This document shows, in pieces, positions 16,440 to 26,319 of a stretch of 40,278 nucleotides of DNA. The translations under genes and the position numbers were made by a program. The notes under the pieces were generated by a model. That model had not been told where the DNA came from. It saw only the letters and a program-made list of their open reading frames with translations, and searched no databases. How positions within the stretch are numbered: position 1 is the first letter of the stretch; every line of letters starts with the position of its first letter. Source of the DNA: Primorskyibacter marinus (GTDB taxonomy: Bacteria; Pseudomonadota; Alphaproteobacteria; Rhodobacterales; Rhodobacteraceae); the NCBI RefSeq assembly GCF_003313245.1, contig NZ_QJSD01000020.1, positions 1-40,278 of the forward strand, read 5' to 3'.

Positions 16440-18725
16440 ATGGCAGACGTGAGCACAGGACAACGCGAGTGGCGTGTGACAGGCATGGATTGCGGTTCAT
16501 GCGCCGCCAAGGTGCGCGGCGCAGTCGAGCGCCTGCCTGGCGTCGAGCGTGTTGACGTCGCCCTGATGGCCGAGCGGTTGCGACTGACGCTCGATGAGAC
16601 ACAGACACCGCCAGAGCACATCGAGAAGGCAGTGCGCGGAGTCGGCTTCGGGATCGCGCCAAAGGGCGCGCGGCCAGAGAAGCCCAAGGGCGGCTTTGTC
16701 CTGCCGGATGGCGCCTTTCCGGATGCGGCGGAGGCCGTGGAAATCGACAGCGAACTGGAGGAGATCACTGGGCCCACCGATGACGCGCCGACCTCCTGGT
16801 TAAAGACATCCAAGGGTCGCCTCGTGCTCGGCACCGGCGTATTGCTCGCGGCGGCTTGGGCGTCAAGGCTCGTCCTGCCGGCTGAGATCGCGCATTGGGC
16901 GTTCGTGCTGGCGACACTGGTTGGGATTTTGCCCGTGGCGCAGCGCGCCTTGGCCATGACGCGGGCCGGCATGCCCATCACCATCGAGATGTTGATGACC
17001 ATCGCCGCTGGTGGCGCGCTGATCATCGGTGAGCCGGAAGAGGCGGCGGTCGTCGTTTTCCTCTTCGCCGTGGGCGAACTCCTGGAAGGAGTCTCTGCGA
17101 GCAAGGCGCGCGACAGTATTCGCGCCCTCTCGAAGCTCGTGCCGAAGACGGCACGGCTCGAAGTGGGAGGCAAGACACGAGAGATCGCGGCCGAGAAGCT
17201 CCAGTTAGGTCAGCTCGTGCAAGTCCGGCCCGGTGACCGCGTGCCCTGCGACGGCGAGGTGATCGAGGGCACGTCGGGTGTCGACGAGAGCCCAGTGACC
17301 GGCGAGAGCGTCCCGAGCCTCAAGGAGCCGGGCGCGGAGGTCTTCGCGGGGTCGATCAACACCGAAGCTCTGCTGCGCGTGCGGGTGCTGAGGTCGGCCG
17401 AGGACAACACCATCTCCCGCATTGTCCGCCTCGTGGAAGAGGCCGAGAGCGCCCGCGCACCCACCGAGCGCTTCATCGACATGTTCAGCCGGGTCTACAT
17501 GCCCGCTGTGGTCGGAGTCGCTGTTCTCGTCGCTATCGTTCCGCCGCTGGCCTTCGGGCTGGCTTGGGGTGACTGGATCTACCGAGCGCTTGCGCTGCTG
17601 CTGATCGGCTGCCCCTGTGCGCTGGTGATCTCGGTGCCAGCCTCGATTGCCTCGGCCCTGTCCACGGGAGCGCGCAATGGCCTGCTGATGAAGGGCGGCT
17701 CGGTGATCGAGGCGGCGGCCCGCACGACCCATGTCGCCTTCGACAAGACCGGGACGCTCACACATGGCAGGCCCCGCGTGACAGATGTCTCTGTGTTGAG
17801 TGGAAGCGGCGACGACCTCATGGCGCTTGCCGCCGGGGTCGAGAGCGGCGCGAGCCACCCGCTCGGGCAGGCGATCTGCGCTGAAGCCGAGCGGCGAGGC
17901 GTGGGCGCGGCGACGGCCACCGGCTGCCGCGCGCTTCCCGGCAAGGGGGCGGAAGCCTCCCTCGACGGCGTGACCGTCAGCGTGGGCTCCCCGCGGCTGG
18001 CGAACGAGCGCGGTGCCCTCACGGACGACCTGCGGACCCGCGTGGCGGCGCTGGAAGCTGAGGGCAAGACGGTGGTCATCGTGTTGCGCGAAGACGTGCC
18101 TCAGGGCCTCATCGCGCTCAGGGACGAGCCGCGCGCCGACGCGGCGGACGCTATCGCGCAACTGCGCGGGCTCGGCATATCTTCGGTCATGCTGACGGGG
18201 GACAACCCGCGCACGGCCCAAGCCATCGCTGAAGGGCTCGGGATCGAACATCGTTCGGAACTGATGCCGGAGGACAAGGTGACGGCGATCCGCGACCTGA
18301 GGGCGGAGGCCCGCGTGATGATGATCGGCGACGGGATCAACGATGCGCCGGCGCTCGCCGCCGCGCATGTTGGCGTTGCCATGGGCTCGGGCACCGACGT
18401 GGCGCTCGAGACGGCCGACGCGGCGATCCTGCGCAACCGCGTGACCGATGTGCCGGGCAAGATCCGCCTCTCCCGTGCGACCATGTCGAACATCCGCCAG
18501 AACATCGCGATTGCGCTCGGCCTCAAGGCGGTATTCCTCGTGACTACCGTGCTCGGGATCACCGGCCTTTGGATCGCAATCCTCGCGGATACCGGTGCCA
18601 CCGTGCTGGTGACGATGAACGCCCTGCGGCTGCTGTTCTTCCGTCCCACCCGCACGCCTGAACCTGCGGGGCACGTCGGTCTGACCGCTGAGACACGCCC
18701 CGATCACGCAACCGCAACGACCTGA
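16440..18725 (+). CDS. P1B-type heavy-metal ATPase (Zn/Cd/Pb export)
   Basis: A 761-residue inner-membrane ATPase exporting divalent soft metals. It has an N-terminal HMA domain with GMDCGSC (C18, C21), the membrane CPC motif (C391-P-C393) followed by ALVISVPASIASAL, the phosphorylation site DKTGTLT (Asp435) and the hinge GDGINDAP (Asp631). CPC with the following SVPA sequence and the downstream metal-binding Asp region fits the ZntA/CadA branch rather than CopA. GGAG precedes the ATG. It is driven by the MerR-type promoter at 16374 and followed after 13 bases by a DUF411 gene, probably in the same transcript. Confidence 0.94.
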   Translation: MADVSTGQREWRVTGMDCGSCAAKVRGAVERLPGVERVDVALMAERLRLTLDETQTPPEHIEKAVRGVGFGIAPKGARPEKPKGGFVLPDGAFPDAAEAVEIDSELEEITGPTDDAPTSWLKTSKGRLVLGTGVLLAAAWASRLVLPAEIAHWAFVLATLVGILPVAQRALAMTRAGMPITIEMLMTIAAGGALIIGEPEEAAVVVFLFAVGELLEGVSASKARDSIRALSKLVPKTARLEVGGKTREIAAEKLQLGQLVQVRPGDRVPCDGEVIEGTSGVDESPVTGESVPSLKEPGAEVFAGSINTEALLRVRVLRSAEDNTISRIVRLVEEAESARAPTERFIDMFSRVYMPAVVGVAVLVAIVPPLAFGLAWGDWIYRALALLLIGCPCALVISVPASIASALSTGARNGLLMKGGSVIEAAARTTHVAFDKTGTLTHGRPRVTDVSVLSGSGDDLMALAAGVESGASHPLGQAICAEAERRGVGAATATGCRALPGKGAEASLDGVTVSVGSPRLANERGALTDDLRTRVAALEAEGKTVVIVLREDVPQGLIALRDEPRADAADAIAQLRGLGISSVMLTGDNPRTAQAIAEGLGIEHRSELMPEDKVTAIRDLRAEARVMMIGDGINDAPALAAAHVGVAMGSGTDVALETADAAILRNRVTDVPGKIRLSRATMSNIRQNIAIALGLKAVFLVTTVLGITGLWIAILADTGATVLVTMNALRLLFFRPTRTPEPAGHVGLTAETRPDHATATT

Positions 18726-18738
18726 AAGGGAGACACCG

Positions 18739-19206
18739 ATGATCCTCACCCGCCGCGCCATGATGGCTTCCGCCGCGTGCTTCGCCGCGACAGGGCCGAC
18801 CGCCGGTCTGTCCCAAAGCTCTCCGGCAATCCACGTCCTGAAAGATCCCAATTGCGGCTGCTGCACCGCTTGGATCGAGCTCCTGAAGGAGGACGGCTTC
18901 ACCGTCACCACCGAGCGCAGCTACGGCACGCTCCTGATCCGGTACAAGCTCGAGAACGGCATCCCCCAGAAGATGACCTCCTGTCACACCGGCGAGGTCG
19001 AGGGCTACATGATCGAGGGGCATGTGCCGACGGCCGACATCCGAAGGCTCCTCTCCGAGCGCCCCGATGCCGTCGGTCTCGCCGTGCCCGGCATGCCTTA
19101 TGGATCACCGGGCATGGGGCCAGAGCATGAGCGGGAAGCCTACGACGTGTTCCTGATCCTCGGAGATGGCGGGACGAAGGTCTTCTCCAGCTACGAGGCT
19201 GCCTGA
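18739..19206 (+). CDS. DUF411 family metal-associated periplasmic protein
   Basis: A 155-residue protein with a twin-arginine-like leader (LTRRAMMASAACFAATG) and the DUF411 core: KDPNCGCC (C39, C41, C42), MTSCHTGEVEGYMIEGHVP (C82, H83, H95) and the AVPGMPYGSPGM segment. DUF411 proteins recur in copper and other metal-resistance loci and probably bind metal in the periplasm. GGGAG precedes the ATG. It lies 13 bases after the P-type ATPase and is likely cotranscribed with it; the metal may be copper rather than Zn/Cd, so it could widen the range of the module. Confidence 0.88.
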   Translation: MILTRRAMMASAACFAATGPTAGLSQSSPAIHVLKDPNCGCCTAWIELLKEDGFTVTTERSYGTLLIRYKLENGIPQKMTSCHTGEVEGYMIEGHVPTADIRRLLSERPDAVGLAVPGMPYGSPGMGPEHEREAYDVFLILGDGGTKVFSSYEAA

Positions 19207-19332
19207 CGGCACCGATCTCAGGATCGCCGTGAGGCTACTGCGCAAATCTCACACCGCGCGGTCGCAGCGAAAGTCAGGAAAGTCCGCATAGTGTGAGTTC
19301 GAGCGCGGCGCTGCGAACGGCAGCTGTGGCTT

Positions 19333-22218
19333 CTACCTCTTCGGCCATTTGTATTCGCCGGTGAGAAGGATGTGGGCCCAGCCGAGGGGCGAGGTGTGCG
19401 CCAGCAGATCGGGCGGGACCGGGAGCTTCGCACGCTGGCGCTGTGTGACGGCCTCGCCCAGGCGGGCTGTGTTCCAGTGGATGACGATTGCGGCGAGGAG
19501 GTTGAGCGCGGCCATCCGAAAATGTTGGCCCTCGGCCGTCCTGTCGCGGATTTCGCCCTGTCGGCCGATCCGCAGAGCGTTCTTCAGCGCGTGGTGCGCT
19601 TCGCCCTTGTTGAGGCCGATCTGGACGCGGCGTTGCATGTCGGTGTTCAGGACCCATTCGATCATGAACAGCGTCCGTTCGACGCGGCCGACCTCGCGCA
19701 AGGCGACGGCAAGGTCGTTCTGGCGGGGATAGGACGCCAGCTTGCGCAGGATCTGACTGGGCGCGACGGTCCCGGCCGTCATGGTCGCCGCGATCCGCAG
19801 GATGTCGGGCCAGTTGGACGCGATCAGGTTCTCCCGGATCGTGCCGCCCGCCAGACCACGCAGGTTCGAAGGCACGGCCTTCGGCTCGAAGACGTAGAGG
19901 CGCTTGGAGGGCAGATCGCGGATGCGCGGAATGAATCGGTGGCCGAGTATCGAGGTGACGGCGAAAACGTGATCGGTGAAGCCCCCGGTATCGGCATACT
20001 GCTCCCTAATCCGTTTGCCGACCTCGTTGTTCAGCAGCCCATCCAGGATGTAGGGCGCTTCGCTGACTGTGGCCGGAATGGTCTGCGACGCAAAGGGCGC
20101 GAACTGGTCGGAGACATGCGTGTAGGCCTTCAGCCCCGGCTCGCGCCCGTATTTCGCGTTGATCAGGTTCATCGCCTCGCCTTGCCGGGCGGTGGGGAAG
20201 AACTGTCCGTCGCTGGAGGCAGTCGTGCCCATGCCCCAGAACCTGGCCATCGGCAGAGCGGCCTGCGCTTCGACGACGCCCGCCAACGCGCGGGCATAAG
20301 CATCGCTTTCCACGTGCCAGCGCGAAATCCTCATCAGTTCCCAGAAGCCGTGGGAATTGCTGGCCTCGGCCATCTTGCTCAGACCGAGGTTAAGACCTTC
20401 GGCCAGAAGCACGTTCATCAGCCCGATCCGATCCTTCGGCGGCGCACCGGTCCTGAGATGCGTGAACGCCTCGGTGAACCCAGTCGCGCGGTCCACCTCC
20501 AGCATGATGTCGGTGATCCGCGTCTCCGGTATGCGGCGGTAGAGATCGGACAGCAGGTCATCGGCCCCCTGCGGCGGCGCTGTCGGCAACCGGCTCAGAT
20601 GAAGCACGCCGTTTTCGATTGATCCGCCGGGGATCGCGCCCGCTTTCGCGGCCTTGGCCAGCTTTTCGAGACCGAGTTCCATTCGCGCATGGCGATCGGC
20701 CAGCCAGTCCTCGGGATCGAAGGGGACGGCGAGCCGCGCGTTTGCCTCTGCGGCCTGCGCAGGCACCAACACCTGTTTCAGATCGCCGTAACGCCGGGAG
20801 CGTTCCAGCCAGATATCGCCTGAGCGGAACGCGTCCCGCAGATGGCACATGACCGCGACCTCCCACAGGCGGCCGTCCCCGGAGGTCTGGGTCTTCAAAT
20901 GGCGGTGCCACTTCGACGTGCGCCGCAGAAAGTCCGTCGGCCGGCTGTGAGCCCTGTCGAGCCGGATCAGCTCGGCCGCATCCAGAAGGGGTTTGGCCAC
21001 GTCCGCCCCGTCGATTTCAAGAAGCCGCAGCATCCGGGGCGCGTATCGACGAAACCGCTTATGCCCCTGAACGACATGGGTAATCGGGTCCGATGACAGC
21101 GTATCCGTCAATCGGGCCGCGACAGCGACGAGAGTCTGCAAATCCGTCCATCCCGGACTGGACGAGATGGCGTCCTCAAGAGACACGTCGTCGTTCTTCG
21201 CTTCGAGAAGGGCCGCTCCCATGTCGCGGAACGAGCGCAAGGTCTTCTGGACCTCCGGTTGCGCTCCGTCCATGCGGTCATCGCACAGCCGGGCGGCCTC
21301 CCGCCAGGTCCTGCCGACGATCCGGTCATGTGTCTCGACCACGGCATCGGCGATCGCGCGTCGCCATTCCGATACGCAGACGGCAAGGATTGCGTGGCGG
21401 CGGTCGCCCGGCAGATCACGCAATCCGTCCGCGAAATAGCGTTCACCCTGCCGACGCAGGCGGGTGATGCGATGATCCGGAACATCGTGGAACGCATCCG
21501 GCGAAACGTCGATCTTGCGAAGGTAATCGAGCCGGTCGAGCAGCCGGCGTGCAGCGGCCGAATTGTTGCCGACCTCGAACTTGCGCAGCCAGACGAACCG
21601 GGTCAGCCGATCCTCGACCATCTCGGACAGCAGATCGTCGAGGGCCACGCATTCGTCATCGCTCAAGCGATCCGCAATCCTCGTCTCTATCCTTTTCTCG
21701 GCGGCGACGAGCGCGTCGGCGCAGAGGCGCTCGATGGTCGATATGGCGGGAAGGATGGTCAGGGTTCTCCGGCATTCCTCGACGAAACGGCGGGCGATGT
21801 CTTCGTTGGAAACGGCGTGCTCGGCCTGGCCGTGGAGCCAGAGCTTCAGATCGCGGGCACCGCGGCCGGAGAAGGTCCTGTAGCCGTAGAGCTGACGCAG
21901 GCTGGCCATGTGCTCGTGCCGCGTTTCTTCGCGGGCGGCATAGGCGTCGAGGTCGGCGTCCTTGAGACCGAGCTGCGCGGCAAGAAAGTCGGTGATCCCG
22001 ACTGGGATGACCTCACCAGGCAGCAGAGCGCGTCCGGGATAGCGCAGCGCGCAAAGCTGCAGTGCAAAACCAAGCCGGTTTCTCGGGCGCCTGCGCTGGC
22101 CGATATGATCGAGGTCTTCATCCGATAGCGTATAGTGCTTGAGCAGCTGCGCCTCGTCCGCGGGAAGGCCGAACAGGACCTCCCGTTGCTTCGGCGTCAG
22201 GATGGTCCGGTGGGCCAT
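19333..22218 (-). CDS. tnpA: Tn3-family transposase TnpA (complete)
   Basis: A full-length 961-residue DDE transposase beginning MAHRTILTPKQREVLFGLP, with N-terminal DUF4158-type DNA-binding region and the C-terminal catalytic domain carrying D670 (SSDGQFF), D704 (THVSDQF) and E896 (TAEGQHF). The N-terminus and the C-terminal ILLTGEYKWPKR resemble the Tn5393/Tn163 subgroup as I remember it. It is unrelated in detail to the partial transposase at the left edge. No resolvase adjoins it. The 126 bases after its stop towards the DUF411 gene (19207-19332) contain no inverted repeat that I could recognise, although in Tn5393 the repeat directly abuts the tnpA end. Confidence 0.93.
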   Translation of the reverse strand: MAHRTILTPKQREVLFGLPADEAQLLKHYTLSDEDLDHIGQRRRPRNRLGFALQLCALRYPGRALLPGEVIPVGITDFLAAQLGLKDADLDAYAAREETRHEHMASLRQLYGYRTFSGRGARDLKLWLHGQAEHAVSNEDIARRFVEECRRTLTILPAISTIERLCADALVAAEKRIETRIADRLSDDECVALDDLLSEMVEDRLTRFVWLRKFEVGNNSAAARRLLDRLDYLRKIDVSPDAFHDVPDHRITRLRRQGERYFADGLRDLPGDRRHAILAVCVSEWRRAIADAVVETHDRIVGRTWREAARLCDDRMDGAQPEVQKTLRSFRDMGAALLEAKNDDVSLEDAISSSPGWTDLQTLVAVAARLTDTLSSDPITHVVQGHKRFRRYAPRMLRLLEIDGADVAKPLLDAAELIRLDRAHSRPTDFLRRTSKWHRHLKTQTSGDGRLWEVAVMCHLRDAFRSGDIWLERSRRYGDLKQVLVPAQAAEANARLAVPFDPEDWLADRHARMELGLEKLAKAAKAGAIPGGSIENGVLHLSRLPTAPPQGADDLLSDLYRRIPETRITDIMLEVDRATGFTEAFTHLRTGAPPKDRIGLMNVLLAEGLNLGLSKMAEASNSHGFWELMRISRWHVESDAYARALAGVVEAQAALPMARFWGMGTTASSDGQFFPTARQGEAMNLINAKYGREPGLKAYTHVSDQFAPFASQTIPATVSEAPYILDGLLNNEVGKRIREQYADTGGFTDHVFAVTSILGHRFIPRIRDLPSKRLYVFEPKAVPSNLRGLAGGTIRENLIASNWPDILRIAATMTAGTVAPSQILRKLASYPRQNDLAVALREVGRVERTLFMIEWVLNTDMQRRVQIGLNKGEAHHALKNALRIGRQGEIRDRTAEGQHFRMAALNLLAAIVIHWNTARLGEAVTQRQRAKLPVPPDLLAHTSPLGWAHILLTGEYKWPKR

Positions 22219-22607
22219 GTTTCTTTTGCCTTCGATTACTCCATTGCGTATCTTTGATTTCGATATGGGTTAAGGAAACGTATCAATGGCCAAGAGCGCC
22301 GTGTGATCTTCCGCGATGTTTGGCGCACTTTCTTTATGGCCAAGTGGCGTAGGCTGGTGCTGGAAGCAGCGTAGCTGTCATCCGCGCTTTGCGCGGCAAA
22401 AGTCCGGTTTGAGCCCAAAGGAGAAGTTTGCAAATCTCGCAGCGTGCGCTCGCAGCACTAATATTTCCGCGGCTGCGTATTTCTCAGTGCTGCAAGGCAA
22501 CATAAAAGATCGGCCATCCATGTAGACCGAAACGAGAATCATTACGCAGGCTCACAGATCACCGGTCAAGACGTAGCTGCAAGCTCACCAACCGCTGGAT
22601 TTGACGT
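22219..22607. other. 389-base stretch without a recognised gene
   Basis: It lies between the divergently read tnpA start and the end of the GlxA-type regulator. I see no credible coding frame. The string ATGGCCAAG occurs twice, at 22286-22294 and 22336-22344, 50 bases apart, which could be part of a res-like site or an upstream control region of tnpA. No terminal inverted repeat matching the one at 4837 was found here. Confidence 0.5.
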
Positions 22608-23615
22608 TTACCGCCGGAACTTGGATGGTGTGCACCTGTATTCTCTTTTGAATTGTTTTGAGAAATTCCCGAACGATCGGAATCCGCTGGCGATGGAAAC
22701 TTCTCTTAGAGGCAAGTTGGTCTGAGACATCAGCTCGTAAGCGCGCTCTAGTTTCAGGCTTGTATAGAATTGCATTGGCGATTTGCCGAGATGCACTTCA
22801 AACTGCCGTTCAATGCTTCTTACGGACGTCCCACACGTATTTGCTATTTCCTCTTTTGAGAGTGGTTCCTCAATGTTTTGTGACATTAGCCTGACTGCAG
22901 CCCTCAGAGCTTCAGGGACATGCCGAAGCCTGTCGACCTGAGATCCAGGCTGACGGATGTCAGGGTCGCGCGGATAGGAAATCAGCAGTTGATTGCATAC
23001 GTATTGCGCGGCTTCTCGCGAGATCTTGGCAATAGAGTGGATGATCATGTCCAGGGCCGCCAATTCACCGGCACATGTTGTCGTCGATCCGTTGGAGACA
23101 AATAGAACGTTCCTGGCGGACACATCAGAAAAGCTTTCAGAGAACGCAACCAGCGAGGACCAATGCGTGGTAGCCTTGTGCCCATCCAATAGCCCCATTT
23201 TCGCGAATATCCACGACGCGCGCCCGATCCCATAAAGCGCCATACCAGACCGTTTGGACCGCCTTAGCAGGCTCAGGATATCAGAACTTTCCTCCAACCG
23301 CTGGTAAGAATCACAGCAAAAGCAGATGGCTAACACCCCGTTTCTCTTGCTCAATCGGAGAGAAAACTCAGCAAGCGTTTCATCGCAAAAAAACGCAACG
23401 CCGCTTTGCGATCTGACGGCTTTATCGCGCCCGCCGACTAGTAGAAACTTGGGCGCGATACTGGGGAATTTTTTCCTGAAAAAATGAAGCGGTTCGACAA
23501 TTGCACCCAGACTCAGTGTAGAAAACCCATCGAGAACAACAATCGCAATTGTGCTGTCGCTCTGCGCCCCCCCTGTCTCTTGCGTTATTGAAAAGTCGTG
23601 AGTTGTGTGCTTCAT
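22608..23615 (-). CDS. GlxA/GbdR-type AraC-family transcriptional activator
   Basis: A 335-residue regulator with an N-terminal DJ-1/PfpI-like (class I amidotransferase-like) ligand domain (residues about 20-200, TIAIVVLDGFSTLSLGAIVEPL) and a C-terminal AraC DNA-binding domain (about 235-335, two helix-turn-helix motifs, EIANTCGTSVRSIERQF and REVSIASGFRSFGNFSKQF). This architecture is shared by GbdR and CdhR, which activate catabolism of methylated amines such as glycine betaine and carnitine. It is the last gene of the minus-strand block, five bases after fghA, and is likely a sensor of the pathway substrate or an intermediate. The ribosome site is weak. Confidence 0.9.
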   Translation of the reverse strand: MKHTTHDFSITQETGGAQSDSTIAIVVLDGFSTLSLGAIVEPLHFFRKKFPSIAPKFLLVGGRDKAVRSQSGVAFFCDETLAEFSLRLSKRNGVLAICFCCDSYQRLEESSDILSLLRRSKRSGMALYGIGRASWIFAKMGLLDGHKATTHWSSLVAFSESFSDVSARNVLFVSNGSTTTCAGELAALDMIIHSIAKISREAAQYVCNQLLISYPRDPDIRQPGSQVDRLRHVPEALRAAVRLMSQNIEEPLSKEEIANTCGTSVRSIERQFEVHLGKSPMQFYTSLKLERAYELMSQTNLPLREVSIASGFRSFGNFSKQFKREYRCTPSKFRR

Positions 23616-23620
23616 CTTTT

Positions 23621-24514
23621 TTACCGTTCAAAGCGACGCTTCGTCCCGCTTCTGTCAAAGCGTTGGTCGGCGCGGAAGACCTTTGATCGGTACATCAATC
23701 TATCAGCGTGCCAATTGAGATGATCTTCGGCAAAGGAGGCGACGAAATAGTAGCTGTGGTTGTAGCCAGCTGCCTCGCGATAAGTGACCGGCACGCCTGC
23801 TGCTTCGGCGGCTGCTGTTAGTGTTTTAGGTTTCAGCAGGGCGTAAAACTGATCGTCAGCGCCCTGATCCACCAGGATGTCTTTCGACCAGCCCCTGTCT
23901 GCCAAAAGAAGGCTGGCATCGTGGTCAGCCCAGAGTTTCTTATCATCCCCCAAATAGCTTGCCAGTTGTTTGCTGCCCCAGTCTGAGGCCGTCGGGTTGG
24001 CAATCGGTGCAAACGCCGAAACGGATTGATATTTCCTGGGGTTGAGCATCGCCAGTGTCAGCGCGCCGTGTCCGCCCATGGAGTGGCCGGTGATCCCGTG
24101 TCTTTCGGTGACAGGGAAGCGGCTGCAGATAATCTGGAACAGTTCCTTGACGACATAGTCATACATTCGGAAATGCGAGGCCCAGGGCTTTTGGGTGGCA
24201 TTCACATAAAACCCGGCGCCCTTGCCCAGATCATAGGCCTCGTCATCGGCTACATGCTCGCCGCGCGGAGAGGTGTCTGGAAAGACCAGCGCTACCCCGC
24301 GCCGGGCAGCAAATTGCTGCAACCCAGCTTTGGACATCGCGTTTTCGTGGGTGCAGGTCAGACCCGACAGGTACCAGAGTACCGGCACTGAAGATGTCTC
24401 GGCCTGTGGAGGCAGGTAGATGCCAAAAGTCATGTCACAGCCACAGGCATCAGATGGATGCCTGTAGACCGCGTTCTTTCCGCCGAAGCATGTCGTACTT
24501 TCGATCAGTTCCAT
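23621..24514 (-). CDS. fghA: S-formylglutathione hydrolase
   Basis: Cytosolic esterase that hydrolyses S-formylglutathione to formate and glutathione, the second step of glutathione-dependent formaldehyde oxidation. The 297-residue protein has the conserved LSGLTCTHENA segment, nucleophile Ser145 (GHSMGGHGAL), an Asp in VDQGADDQF and His in GYNHSYYF. It is about 15-20 residues longer at the C-terminus than most family members (basic tail RADQRFDRSGTKRRFER). It begins three bases after the stop of the formaldehyde dehydrogenase gene, with which it forms a pathway pair. Confidence 0.95.
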   Translation of the reverse strand: MELIESTTCFGGKNAVYRHPSDACGCDMTFGIYLPPQAETSSVPVLWYLSGLTCTHENAMSKAGLQQFAARRGVALVFPDTSPRGEHVADDEAYDLGKGAGFYVNATQKPWASHFRMYDYVVKELFQIICSRFPVTERHGITGHSMGGHGALTLAMLNPRKYQSVSAFAPIANPTASDWGSKQLASYLGDDKKLWADHDASLLLADRGWSKDILVDQGADDQFYALLKPKTLTAAAEAAGVPVTYREAAGYNHSYYFVASFAEDHLNWHADRLMYRSKVFRADQRFDRSGTKRRFER

Positions 24515-24517
24515 CGA

Positions 24518-25630
<1,113 letters not shown>

Positions 25631-25670
25631 AGCGATTCTCCTGCTAATTAAGTTCATTGATTTAGTGATC

Positions 25671-26309
25671 TCAGGCCGCGTGGCTTGTCGTGAAAATGCC
25701 GGACATGCCGACAAAGCCCTGTATCCGTTTCACCCGGTCGCACCAGCGCCGGATTGCAGGGTAACCCTGTCTGTAAATACCCCCTTCCTCCGAGAGCGCC
25801 ACGTAGGGGAAACAAGCAATGTCCGCGATCGTGGGATGGTCGCCAGGCACAAGCCAATCGCGGCCGACCCGTTCGGCAAACCACAAATGTTCGTCAAGGA
25901 TGCGGAACAAACGATGGGCACCGGCGCGCGCGGCTTCGACATCCAGTTCATAGAACAGCCCATCATGCAGTCGCGCAGCCGAAGCCGTTCCGGTGATGCC
26001 GTCGGCAAAGGCGAGCCATTGCGCAACCTCTCCCAAGCGGCCAGGGTCAGAGACGGGATACCATAGGCCGCTCGCATCATATTTTACCGCCAGATAGGTC
26101 AGTATGGCCTGGGCATCGCGCAGGACCTTGCCCTCATCCTCGATGACCGGCAATTGTCCTAGTGGATTCAACTGGAGAAACTCGGGCGATTTATGCTCAA
26201 GCCCCGGATAGAAATCGACGGTTTGGCTTTCATATTCGATACCAAGAATGTTCAGGAACAATCTGATCTTGAAGCAATTCCCCGAAAGCTCGTAGTCATA
26301 GAGTTTCAT
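25671..26309 (-). CDS. Glutathione S-transferase-like protein (NdmE-like role proposed)
   Basis: A 212-residue GST fold: N-terminal thioredoxin-like domain (KLYDYELSGNCFKIRLFLNI, with S9 and N11 near the active site; QLPVIEDEG and the glutathione-contact D-A-Q-A-I) and all-helical C-terminal domain (about 90-212, PTIADIACFPYV). The ATG at 26309 has GGAGG five bases before it. It sits between the Rieske-reductase fusion and frmA. In the Pseudomonas putida CBB5 caffeine cluster a GST-like protein, NdmE, has no separate reaction but holds NdmC and NdmD together; the same neighbours here suggest the same role. The alternative is a formaldehyde- or electrophile-detoxifying GST. Confidence 0.88.
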   Translation of the reverse strand: MKLYDYELSGNCFKIRLFLNILGIEYESQTVDFYPGLEHKSPEFLQLNPLGQLPVIEDEGKVLRDAQAILTYLAVKYDASGLWYPVSDPGRLGEVAQWLAFADGITGTASAARLHDGLFYELDVEAARAGAHRLFRILDEHLWFAERVGRDWLVPGDHPTIADIACFPYVALSEEGGIYRQGYPAIRRWCDRVKRIQGFVGMSGIFTTSHAA

Positions 26310-26319
26310 TTCGGCCTCC

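Larger units (their letters stand above)
4837..22607. mobile_element. Candidate Tn3-family transposon carrying envelope and metal genes
   Basis: The left boundary is the Tn5393-like repeat at 4837. A complete transposase that I judge to belong to the same subgroup lies at 19333-22218, facing left. Between them are the mprF/two-component/phosphatase island and the metal module. No resolvase, no second repeat and no target duplication were found, so the right boundary is only a placeholder in the gene-free stretch after tnpA. An alternative is two separate partial elements placed side by side. Confidence 0.3.

Noticed and set aside
17205-18911. 568-codon minus-strand frame opposite the P-type ATPase
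   Set aside because: Shadow of the ATPase, whose motifs are all intact in the plus frame.
19372-20622. Plus-strand frames opposite tnpA
   Set aside because: Antisense to the complete Tn3 transposase; no recognisable domain.
25671-26309. Reading the GST as a simple detoxification enzyme unrelated to the demethylases
   Set aside because: Possible, but its position directly after the NdmD-like gene matches the NdmC/D/E arrangement, so the structural role is preferred.
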